From positions 1 to 51,298 of the forward strand of contig CAJTRI010000018.1 in assembly GCA_910578615.1 (NCBI GenBank): DNA of 51,298 nt. The letters are read 5' to 3'. Positions 15,747-23,563 of the stretch are shown here, piece by piece. The DNA comes from an uncultured Duncaniella sp. GTDB taxonomy: Bacteria; Bacteroidota; Bacteroidia; Bacteroidales; Muribaculaceae. Position 1 is the first letter of the stretch, and every line of letters starts with the position of its first letter. The translations under genes were made by a program, and so were the position numbers. The notes below the pieces were generated by a model that was given only the letters and a program-made list of their open reading frames with translations, ran no database searches and was not told the origin of the DNA.

Positions 15747-17141
15747 TTAATCTTTTTCAGCGACGGTTTCCGAGCGGCTGATACGGATGCGGTTGTACAC
15801 CACAAGTGAGCAGGTCGAGATGACCAGCAGGGCGGCACCTATCCATTTGAGATTTTCGCAGCAGTAATATATGATTCCTGAGAAGGGGCTTCCGGCAAAG
15901 TCAAGCGAACCGGCTGAGAATCCTTCGGGAATAGCCACGGCGGCATCATGTGTATTGGCGTATACGTCATGAGCGGCGAGGGTGAATGAGGGTGATAGCA
16001 GAGTGACGAGGTAGAGTCCGAGAATGATTACTACAAGTCCTACTATGAATGTCTTCACCACGTTTCCTTTTGTAAAAGGAAGTACGAGCGGGAATATATA
16101 GAACATGCCTGCCAGAGAGGCGAGGGGAAGAAACTCGTTGCCGGGAAGTATGACGGCGAGGAATAGGGTCACGGGGATGAGAAGGAGTGATACTACAAGT
16201 GTGGTTGGATGGCCGATGACGAGAGCCGGACTCATACCGATGGAAAGGCCGGTGGCGCCTTTGAACTTGCGTCCCACAAGCTCCCTTGTCGCGTCAGAAA
16301 TGGGACGGAGGCCTTCTATGAAAAGTACGGTCACACGTGGGATGAGTTCCATGACGGCGCCCATCTTGATTCCGAGGCCGAGGATATAGGGTATCTTGTT
16401 GACAACCTCGCTCCATGAGCTGCATGTGAGGCAGCCGATGCCGATACCTACAACGATACCAAGAAATAGAGGCTCGCCAAGGATACCGAATTTCTTTTTC
16501 AGTCCCTCCGCATCGATTTCGAGGCGGTTCATGCCGGGGATTTTGTCAAGGCATTTGTTTATGAGCCATGCAAATGGTACAAATCCTGCACAGAAAGGCT
16601 GTGGGATGGATATACCTTCCATTCCTTCATAATAATTCTGGAATCGCTTTGCTGTCATATCGGCTATCACAAGGGTGATGATGTAGCAGATTACGGCTGC
16701 AAAGAATCCCCAGGCAAGAGAGTGGGAGGCAAAATACACCACGGCTCCGATAAATGCAAAATGCCAGTAGTTCCACAGGTCTATGTTGACAGTGCGGGTA
16801 CCTTTTAGGATAAGGAGCAGGATGTTCACACCAAGGCAGACAGGTATTATGAACGCGCCGACGGCGGTATTATAGGCCACTGCCGCAGCTGCGGGCCAGC
16901 CCATGTCAAATACTTTCAGTTGGAGGTCATAGAGATCCACCACTTCATTGAGTGCCGGGCCGAGCGCGCTGGTAAGCAGAGCCGTCACTATGGAAAGGCC
17001 CACGAATCCCACACCGACTTTTAGGCCTGACATAAGTGATTTACCGAAGCCGAGACCTATGCATAATCCCAGAATGGTGAATATGATGGGCATCATCACA
17101 GCGGCTCCCAAACCTATTATATAGGCGAAAATTTGTTCCAA
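15747..17141 (-). CDS. PTS EIIC (galactitol-type) permease, orphan
   Basis: 464 residues with about 11-12 membrane helices, resembling the galactitol-family EIIC (GatC) permeases. Landmarks are MPIIFTILGLCIGLGFG at the N-terminus and a conserved cytosolic-loop region GMSPALVIGHPTTLV. No EIIA, EIIB, HPr or EI is encoded nearby, so phosphorylation-coupled transport is unlikely; related EIIC-only proteins are thought to act as ion-coupled carriers. By its place between kduD and kduI it should import a uronate breakdown product, and the periplasmic KduI suggests DKII. That substrate is inference. Confidence 0.82.
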   Translation of the reverse strand: MEQIFAYIIGLGAAVMMPIIFTILGLCIGLGFGKSLMSGLKVGVGFVGLSIVTALLTSALGPALNEVVDLYDLQLKVFDMGWPAAAAVAYNTAVGAFIIPVCLGVNILLLILKGTRTVNIDLWNYWHFAFIGAVVYFASHSLAWGFFAAVICYIITLVIADMTAKRFQNYYEGMEGISIPQPFCAGFVPFAWLINKCLDKIPGMNRLEIDAEGLKKKFGILGEPLFLGIVVGIGIGCLTCSSWSEVVNKIPYILGLGIKMGAVMELIPRVTVLFIEGLRPISDATRELVGRKFKGATGLSIGMSPALVIGHPTTLVVSLLLIPVTLFLAVILPGNEFLPLASLAGMFYIFPLVLPFTKGNVVKTFIVGLVVIILGLYLVTLLSPSFTLAAHDVYANTHDAAVAIPEGFSAGSLDFAGSPFSGIIYYCCENLKWIGAALLVISTCSLVVYNRIRISRSETVAEKD

Positions 17142-17184
17142 GTTTGTAAGTTTAAGGTTTAAAGTTTGGATTTTTACTTGCTAA

Positions 17185-17222
17185 TCCTCCGAAGTCGTGT
17201 GTTATTCGACTGTCTCGGAGGA
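17185..17222 (-). other. Hairpin in the kduD-EIIC spacer
   Basis: The 173-base gap between kduD and the EIIC gene has no gene. It holds a stem of 8 bp (17185-17192 with 17215-17222) continued by 5 bp (193-197 with 207-211) across a 3-base bulge, loop 9. A weaker GC-rich fold lies near 17250-17290. There is no T-run; partial termination or RNA processing that sets different levels for kduD and the downstream genes is possible. Confidence 0.45.
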
Positions 17223-17314
17223 GGGTGTTTCAGGCAGGTATGTGAGAGAGGGGCTGGCCGCACGGAGTTTTGTACGGGCCGTGGCCCCCCTTGTCTTATA
17301 GCGTTATGGCAGAT

Positions 17315-18109
17315 TTATTTAGGCTGTTTGCCGATGTAGGCGAGAATACCTCCGTCTACATACAGCACGTGCCCGTTTACAAAGTCTGATGCGTCTGATG
17401 CGAGGAATACGGCAGGCCCCATTAGGTCTTCGGGTGTGCCCCAGCGTGCTGCCGGTGTCTTGGAAATTATAAACTGGTCAAACGGGTGACGGCTTCCGTC
17501 GGGTTGGAGTTCTCTTAGAGGGGCAGTCTGTTCTGTGGCGATATAGCCAGGGCCGATACCGTTGCACTGGATATTGTGCTCGCCGTATTCTGAGCAGATA
17601 TTACGTGTGAGCATTTTGAGTCCGCCTTTTGCAGCGGCATAAGCGCTTACGGTCTCGCGGCCAAGCTCGCTCATCATAGAGCACACATTGATAATCTTGC
17701 CATGACCTTTCTTAATCATTCCGGGAATGACGGCCTTGGCACAGATATAAGGGGCGATCAGGTCGACATCCACAACACGGCGGAAATCTTCGACGGCCAT
17801 CTCCTCCATAGGTATTCGCTTTATGATACCGGCATTGTTTACGAGGATGTCGATGGTTCCTACGGTCTTCTCGATGTCGGCCACCATTGCCTTTACCGCT
17901 TCTTCGTCAGTGACGTCGCACAGATAACCTTTGGCATCGATTCCCAGCTCCTTATAGGCTTTCATTCCACGGTCTACGGTTTCTTGGCGTGAGCAGTTGA
18001 AAACGATTTTTGCTCCGGCTTCGGCATATGCCTGTGCGATTGCGAGACCTATGCCATAGGCGGCTCCTGTGACAAGTGCGACCTTGCCTTCAAGCGAAAA
18101 ATTTACCAT
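17315..18109 (-). CDS. kduD: 2-Dehydro-3-deoxy-D-gluconate 5-dehydrogenase (KduD)
   Basis: A 264-residue short-chain dehydrogenase that reduces DKII to KDG with NAD(P)H. It has the cofactor motif TGAAYGIG (14-21), NNAG (91-94) and the catalytic Ser144, Tyr157 and Lys161 (SAYAAAKGG). The KduD call among the many SDRs rests on overall similarity and on kduI and kdgK in the same operon. It is the first gene, behind a strong promoter (18185-18216), with a leader of about 70 bases. A 173-base spacer with hairpins separates it from the EIIC gene. Confidence 0.92.
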   Translation of the reverse strand: MVNFSLEGKVALVTGAAYGIGLAIAQAYAEAGAKIVFNCSRQETVDRGMKAYKELGIDAKGYLCDVTDEEAVKAMVADIEKTVGTIDILVNNAGIIKRIPMEEMAVEDFRRVVDVDLIAPYICAKAVIPGMIKKGHGKIINVCSMMSELGRETVSAYAAAKGGLKMLTRNICSEYGEHNIQCNGIGPGYIATEQTAPLRELQPDGSRHPFDQFIISKTPAARWGTPEDLMGPAVFLASDASDFVNGHVLYVDGGILAYIGKQPK

Positions 18110-18184
18110 ATCTGAGATTTAGTTTTTAGTATTTGTTTTTAAGGGTTTTCTCCACGTCGGATGTGGCTTTTCAGTATTCTGGGT

Positions 18185-18216
18185 CAAAGGTACTCAATTT
18201 AACACGATTATTCAAA
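18185..18216 (-). promoter_or_regulatory. Promoter of the kduD-kdgK operon
   Basis: On the minus strand, TTTG (18213-18216), 20 bases, TACCTTTG (18185-18192), a near-perfect Bacteroidetes promoter. It is divergent to the aroE promoter 70 bases away. No clear regulator-binding palindrome is visible between them. Confidence 0.85.
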
Positions 18217-18284
18217 TTTAACCTCAGAATTATTAACTTTTCATTTGTCGGAAGTGTTCTTTTTGCTACCTTTCTTAAATATAT

Positions 18285-18315
18285 TTTGCACAGATATGCT
18301 TTTTTTGTATTTTTG
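18285..18315 (+). promoter_or_regulatory. Promoter of aroE
   Basis: TTTG (18285-18288), 19 bases, TATTTTTG (18308-18315). The start expected near 18322 lies 20 bases before the GTG at 18343 and rules out translation from the ATG at 18133. Confidence 0.8.
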
Positions 18316-18342
18316 CGTTTTGATAAAAAAACAATTGGTAAA

Positions 18343-19110
18343 GTGAAAATAGAACATCACAGGGTATACGGATTGATAGGTTTCCCATTGTCCCATTCTT
18401 TCTCGCGAGGTTTCTTCAACGACAAGTTTGCCGCTGAGGGTATTGATGCCGAATATGTAAATTTCGAAATCCCGGATATAGGAGACCTTATGGAGGTCTT
18501 TGACGAGACCCCCGATCTGGCGGGCCTTAATGTCACTATTCCCTATAAGGAACAGATAATACCTTATATGGACTCTCTTGACGAGGAAGCAAGACAGATT
18601 GGCGCGGTCAATGTCGTGAAGGTGGTACGTGAGGATGGCGCTTCTGACGATGATTTCACCCTTGTTGGATATAATAGTGATGTGGTTGGTTTCCGTGACA
18701 GCATCTCGCCGTTGCTTAATGCCGAACGTAAACGTGCTCTTATCCTCGGTACAGGGGGGGCCTCGAAAGCTGTCGCCCGTGGTCTTGAAACCTTGGGCGT
18801 GGAGTATGTCTTTGTGTCACGCACACGGAGAAACGGAGTAGTGGCTTATGACGATCTGACTTTGGAGATAATTGCGTCACATAAGATAATAGTAAATACC
18901 ACGCCTCTGGGTATGTATCCGCATGTTGACGAGTGTCCTGACATACCTTATGAATATCTCACGCCTGACCATCTTTGCTATGATCTGCTCTATAATCCGG
19001 ATGTGACACTTTTCATGAAAAAAGCGTCGGAATATGGGGCTGAGACCAAAAACGGTCTCGAAATGCTCCTTCTTCAAGCCTTTGAGTCATGGAAAATCTG
19101 GAACAAATAA
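18343..19110 (+). CDS. aroE: Shikimate dehydrogenase
   Basis: It reduces 3-dehydroshikimate to shikimate with NADPH in aromatic amino acid synthesis. About 255 residues from the GTG at 18343 (protein start (M)KIEHHRVYGLIGFPLSHSF). The frame is open upstream to an ATG at 18133, but those 70 residues are hydrophobic junk lying upstream of the promoter, and AroE proteins begin close to the YGLIG block. Catalytic and substrate residues are seen in LNVTIPYKE and GYNSDVVGF; the nucleotide site is ILGTGGASKAVA. yeiH follows after 90 bases. Confidence 0.94.
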   Translation: MKIEHHRVYGLIGFPLSHSFSRGFFNDKFAAEGIDAEYVNFEIPDIGDLMEVFDETPDLAGLNVTIPYKEQIIPYMDSLDEEARQIGAVNVVKVVREDGASDDDFTLVGYNSDVVGFRDSISPLLNAERKRALILGTGGASKAVARGLETLGVEYVFVSRTRRNGVVAYDDLTLEIIASHKIIVNTTPLGMYPHVDECPDIPYEYLTPDHLCYDLLYNPDVTLFMKKASEYGAETKNGLEMLLLQAFESWKIWNK

Positions 19111-19200
19111 GATATAGGGATTAATTTTAGGCCTGGTTCAAACAATAAAGTGAGATAAACAGAGTTTAATTGTATGACAAATCAAACCTAAGATTAAAGA

Positions 19201-20163
19201 ATGAAGAATCCAGCTAAAATTATTTATATCGTACTGGTCATTATGGTGATTCTGCCTGTTGACCTTCTTCCTTACGGTGTGTCGGTTGCGCCTTGGTTTG
19301 CGCTCTTTCTCGGACTTCTATATGCAATGGTGTTCCAGTGCCCTTATCCGAAATTCAACAAGAAAACGTCCAAATATCTTCTCCAAGCCTCAGTGGTGGG
19401 GCTTGGATTCGGTATGAATCTCATAGAATCATTGAAAAGCGGCAGTGAGGGAATGCTTTTTACCGTGGTCTCTGTAATAGGGGTCATGGTCATCGGTGTC
19501 CTTCTTGGGTGGTGGCTCTCCATTAACCGCAAGACATCTTATCTTATCTCTTCCGGCACCGCTATCTGTGGTGGAAGTGCCATAGCTGCGGTAGGCCCGG
19601 TATTGAAAGCCGATGACAATGAGATGGCAGTCTCGCTCGGCGTGGTGTTTGTCCTTAATGCCGTGGCACTCTTTATCTTTCCTCCGCTCGGACGTTTCTT
19701 CGAGATGTCTCAGGCACAATTCGGCACATGGGCGGCTATCGCCATACATGATACCTCGTCCGTGGTTGGTGCCGGTGATGTATATGGGCCTGAAGCCCTT
19801 CGTCTTGCCACCTTGATCAAGCTCACACGCGCGTTGTGGATTATACCTCTGGCTTTGTTCACGATGTTTGTGTTCCGTGACAAGAATGGGACAGGTAAAG
19901 GGAAAATCTCCATTCCATGGTTTATATTCCTTTTCATACTTGCCATGGTTATGAATACCTATCTTCCTATGCCTGAATGGCTGACTGCCTCCTTGGTATA
20001 TCTTTCCAAAAAGGGTCTTGTACTCACACTCTTCCTTATAGGGGCCGGACTTTCTGTGCAGACTGTGAAGTCAGTTGGTGTCAAGCCGTTTGTCCTTGCT
20101 GTCGCCCTATGGATACTGATCGGTGTCAGCAGTTTCTTTGTGGTGATGTCCACTATTGAATGA
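19201..20163 (+). CDS. YeiH-family putative sulfate exporter
   Basis: A 320-residue membrane protein of the UPF0324/YeiH family with about 10 helices. The conserved block TAICGGSAIAAVGPVLKA and the later AIHDTSSVVGAG are family signatures. The family is often labelled sulfate exporter, but the transported compound is not established, so this is a family label. Its stop overlaps the start of comEC by 4 bases, hence one transcript with it. Confidence 0.88.
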   Translation: MKNPAKIIYIVLVIMVILPVDLLPYGVSVAPWFALFLGLLYAMVFQCPYPKFNKKTSKYLLQASVVGLGFGMNLIESLKSGSEGMLFTVVSVIGVMVIGVLLGWWLSINRKTSYLISSGTAICGGSAIAAVGPVLKADDNEMAVSLGVVFVLNAVALFIFPPLGRFFEMSQAQFGTWAAIAIHDTSSVVGAGDVYGPEALRLATLIKLTRALWIIPLALFTMFVFRDKNGTGKGKISIPWFIFLFILAMVMNTYLPMPEWLTASLVYLSKKGLVLTLFLIGAGLSVQTVKSVGVKPFVLAVALWILIGVSSFFVVMSTIE

Positions 20164-22169
20164 TGTTGCTGTCACGCAATCCTCTCTTACCTTTTACCGT
20201 CCCATTTGTCATCGGCATCTTTCTCTATTATGGTGTCGGACAGATGGGATGGCTTTTGTTATTGCCGGTGGCAATTTCAACGATGCTTTATCTGATGCGC
20301 CGCAGGCTTGTGGCTCTTATGATAGCCGGTTGCATAGTGGGATATCTGACGGCCTCCTTCCGTGCTCCTTCTCAGCTCCCTGACGGAATCACAGGCAGGA
20401 ACTGTCTTTATTCCGGCGTGGTGACTGGTGAGACGGAGAGCGGATCTATGAGGGTGATGGTCGTAAGGGTGGATTCTTGCAACGGCAGGGCTTCCGCTCG
20501 TTTTTTGTTGAAATGCATTTTGCCCACTTTGGGGATATGTATAGAGGAATGTGACCGTGTGACTTTTGTGGCTGATGTCAGACCTCTGTCTCATATTACC
20601 GACTTGCCGGATGAGACAGATTATAATACCTCCATGTCGAGACAAGGGGTTGTAGGAGAGGCTTTCATCGTCCCTGACAGTATTATGAACGTGGTGGCCG
20701 AACAGGGATTTGTCAATAACATAAGGCGTCTGAGGTTTGATATGGCTTCAATTCTGGCTGAAGGAAGTCTTTCTTCTGAAGCATCCGATTTCCTTATTGC
20801 GACTCTTGCCGGCGAGCGTGAGATTCTAACTCCGTATCATCGGGCGATGTTTTCTTCCTCCGGGCTTGCGCATCTACTGGCCATAAGCGGTCTCCATGTC
20901 AGTATATTGGCCAGCGTATTATATGTTTTTCTCTTTCCGCTCACGTTGTTTGGTTGTCGTAAGGCTGCCGGGGTCATGACAATTGTCCTGTTATGGTGCT
21001 TTTCCATTATGACAGGGATGACTCCGTCAGTTACACGTTCTGTGCTGATGTGCACTGTGTTCCTTGTCGCAACCATGTCGCAGAGAGAATGGATGCCTGT
21101 CAATTCTCTGTGTGCTGCGGCTGTCGCCATCCTGTTTGTTTCGCCATGGGCTGTTTTCTCCATCGGATTCCAGTTGTCATTTATGGCGGTTATGTCAATA
21201 TTCCTGTTTGCAGAAAAGCTTAATCCTTTCAGCACCCTAAGGTCTGATGCTCGTCGGTGGATGATGCTTATCACTGTCCCTGTTGCGGCCATGCTTGGCA
21301 CAGGGATTGTAAGCGTATTTCATTTTCACTCGTTCCCTGTACTTTTTCTTATAAGCAATGTGTTTGCGTCTTTGGTGCTTCCTCTGCTTCTTGGTGGCGG
21401 TGTAATAAAAGTCGTCCTTGGAATCGCTGGATTTTCACCAAGATGGCTGGACGTGGTGATTGACAGATTGTATGATATTCTTCATGGTGTGGCGGATGTT
21501 GTGACGTCATGTCCCGGAGCCTTGGTTTCCGGGCTTTACCTGCGGCCGTTGGAAGTTGTAGCTTATTTTGTCACACTTGGCTTATTCGCACTATGGCTTT
21601 ATTACAGGCGGTCGGCCTGTCTTGCAGCTATGTCGATTATGCTTGTTTTTACAGTCTCTCTTCCATATATTTATAAGGAACATCATGCGGAGGCTGAACT
21701 TTATGTGACGCGGTCTCATTCAGAGACAACGGCAGTGGTCAAGGACGGAGAACAGCTGTTAAGCTATACTACGGCTCGCAATGTTGCCGCACGTGCGGTC
21801 ATGGAACGAGACTCGGCAAGATATGCCGGATATATGCTTCGTCGTGGCCTTTTGGCAATAACGCCTTTGCATGACGGTTATACTTCAAACGTGCTTAATC
21901 GTGAGGGGGACATGATTACTTTCAGGGATAGACGCTTGGTCTTCATAAATTCAGACAGTCTCCCGCCAATGCGCAAAAGGCCGCATTATGCTATTGTCTG
22001 CCGTGGGTTCAGAGGAGACATCCGAGACATCATAAGCCGGTTGGGGCCGGACAGTGTCATTCTCAGTAGTGATATAGTCCTGCGTCGTCATGACCGCTAT
22101 GCCCGCGAACTTTCAGAGATGGGCGCTCATTTCCGTTCATTGCGTGATGCGCCACTGGTATTGAGATAA
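20160..22169 (+). CDS. ComEC/Rec2-family DNA uptake channel protein
   Basis: A 669-residue inner-membrane protein. An N-terminal DUF4131-like part with three helices is followed by the competence domain (about 220-490) with the signature SSSGLAHLLAISGLHVSIL and many helices. The C-terminal part (about 520-669) is soluble but lacks a recognisable HxHxDH metallo-beta-lactamase motif, as is common for Bacteroidetes members. The family carries single-stranded DNA across the inner membrane during transformation. Other competence genes are not in the window. Confidence 0.87.
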   Translation: MMLLSRNPLLPFTVPFVIGIFLYYGVGQMGWLLLLPVAISTMLYLMRRRLVALMIAGCIVGYLTASFRAPSQLPDGITGRNCLYSGVVTGETESGSMRVMVVRVDSCNGRASARFLLKCILPTLGICIEECDRVTFVADVRPLSHITDLPDETDYNTSMSRQGVVGEAFIVPDSIMNVVAEQGFVNNIRRLRFDMASILAEGSLSSEASDFLIATLAGEREILTPYHRAMFSSSGLAHLLAISGLHVSILASVLYVFLFPLTLFGCRKAAGVMTIVLLWCFSIMTGMTPSVTRSVLMCTVFLVATMSQREWMPVNSLCAAAVAILFVSPWAVFSIGFQLSFMAVMSIFLFAEKLNPFSTLRSDARRWMMLITVPVAAMLGTGIVSVFHFHSFPVLFLISNVFASLVLPLLLGGGVIKVVLGIAGFSPRWLDVVIDRLYDILHGVADVVTSCPGALVSGLYLRPLEVVAYFVTLGLFALWLYYRRSACLAAMSIMLVFTVSLPYIYKEHHAEAELYVTRSHSETTAVVKDGEQLLSYTTARNVAARAVMERDSARYAGYMLRRGLLAITPLHDGYTSNVLNREGDMITFRDRRLVFINSDSLPPMRKRPHYAIVCRGFRGDIRDIISRLGPDSVILSSDIVLRRHDRYARELSEMGAHFRSLRDAPLVLR

Positions 22170-22192
22170 TCATATCTCGCTAACATAAAAAA

Positions 22193-22223
22193 TTGTATCT
22201 GTCCTGACAAATTAGTACCTTTG
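22193..22223 (+). promoter_or_regulatory. Promoter of the lipoprotein-GSCFA-murF/alr operon
   Basis: TTG (22193-22195), 20 bases, TACCTTTG (22216-22223). Transcription should start near 22229-22230, about 9 bases before the ATG at 22239. This excludes a start at 22221. Confidence 0.8.
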
Positions 22224-22238
22224 CGCGTTATTAGAATT

Positions 22239-22613
22239 ATGAAAAGATTACTGAAACAAAAGCACCTTTTCACGTTTTCGGTGCTGATGATTGCATTCTC
22301 GCTGCTCGGCCTTACGTCATGTGCCGATGAGCCGTATTATGGCGAACCGCCCATCATCGGTGGATGGCAGCTTGTCGGCCCTCCGTCCGTGGGCTATAAT
22401 GAGTTTGTGTTCTATCCTGATGGCAGCGGTACTTATTATGTAGATGATGCTTATGGGACTGATACCTACTATATCGAGTGGGAGACTTTCGGCAACGAGC
22501 TGACAGTATATTTCTCAACCGATACGATGTATTTCAACTGGGCAATACGCAACGGGTATCTTTATCTTTACCCGATTGACGGAGGCCCGGCCTGGATGTA
22601 TTCGCCGTTCTGA
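22239..22613 (+). CDS. Small lipoprotein of unknown function
   Basis: 124 residues from MKRLLKQKHLFTFSV; the upstream in-frame codons overlap the promoter. A long signal peptide ends at the lipobox LTSC (cysteine about residue 27). The mature part is unusually rich in Tyr, Trp, Gly and Asp (WQLVGPPSVGYNEFVFYPDG), has alternating beta character and looks like the small lipocalin-like or copper-resistance-like domains of Bacteroidetes lipoproteins; no catalytic motif is seen. Its TGATG junction with the GSCFA gene shows coupling. Confidence 0.82.
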   Translation: MKRLLKQKHLFTFSVLMIAFSLLGLTSCADEPYYGEPPIIGGWQLVGPPSVGYNEFVFYPDGSGTYYVDDAYGTDTYYIEWETFGNELTVYFSTDTMYFNWAIRNGYLYLYPIDGGPAWMYSPF

Positions 22614-23563
22614 TGCGGTTCCGTACAGAAATAGACCCGCTTCCCGGTCGGCGCGGAATGATAGTCCACGGTCGTCCGCTGGTTCTTATAGGCTCTTGTT
22701 TTTCAGACAACATAGGGCGCCGTCTGTGTGACGATCTTTTTGAAACCTTTGTAAATCCGTTCGGGCCGCTCTATAATCCGTTGTCAATACTGAGGGCTAT
22801 GAGGATTGTGGCCGGGGAAGATATGGAGCCGCGTTTTTGTAATCGTGACGGACTTGTCTGTTCGTTTGACGCGCATTCGCGCCTTTCAGCGCCTTCCTCG
22901 GAGGAATTCTCCTCGTTATTTAGAAAAACGGTGTCCTGCACCCGTGAGGCCATGACATCGGCACAAGCGGTCATAGTGACATTCGGTACCACGCGCGTAT
23001 TCTCGTTAAAATCCGATGACAAAGTAGTGGCAAATTGTCACAAACAACCGGGTAATATATTTTCTGAGCGCAAAATCGGGCTTGATGAGACTGTGAGAGC
23101 TATCGGAGAAATAGTAGAGGTCATACGCAAGGTCAACAATGATGCCGAAATAATATTTACTGTAAGTCCGTTGCGATATCCGGGGACTGATCCTCATGAT
23201 AATACGGTGTCGAAGTCTGTCCTTCATCTTGCTGTCTCGGAAGTGGTCGGCAGCTATCCGGGTATTACTTATTTTCCCGCATATGAGATAATGATGGATG
23301 ATCTGCGTGATTATCGATTTTATGCTGATGACATGCGCCATCCGTCAGACAAGGCGGTAGACTATATATACGATAAATTCTCTCAAAGTTTTTTTAACGA
23401 GTCGACAATAATGTTGGCCGGCTTGGCACATCGTCTCACCCGGCGTATTTCCCACAGGACATCCGTACCATGCGATATGGAGTCCTGGCCGGAGATGACA
23501 GTGATTCAATCTAACCCTGAACTTACAACAGCTCTTCTCAGATATCTGCCACATGAAACTTGA
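22613..23563 (+). CDS. GSCFA-domain protein (SGNH-hydrolase-like)
   Basis: 316 residues. The eponymous block LIGSCFSDNIGRRL stands near residue 25-38, with the GDS-like serine, and a later block VSPLRYPG plus DDMRHPSDKAVDYI matches the C-terminal His-containing part of SGNH-type hydrolases. Substrate unknown; an esterase acting on cell-wall or surface sugars is plausible because it overlaps murF/alr by 11 bases in a pairing often seen in Bacteroidetes. There is no signal peptide, so it probably acts in the cytosol. Confidence 0.88.
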   Translation: MRFRTEIDPLPGRRGMIVHGRPLVLIGSCFSDNIGRRLCDDLFETFVNPFGPLYNPLSILRAMRIVAGEDMEPRFCNRDGLVCSFDAHSRLSAPSSEEFSSLFRKTVSCTREAMTSAQAVIVTFGTTRVFSLKSDDKVVANCHKQPGNIFSERKIGLDETVRAIGEIVEVIRKVNNDAEIIFTVSPLRYPGTDPHDNTVSKSVLHLAVSEVVGSYPGITYFPAYEIMMDDLRDYRFYADDMRHPSDKAVDYIYDKFSQSFFNESTIMLAGLAHRLTRRISHRTSVPCDMESWPEMTVIQSNPELTTALLRYLPHET

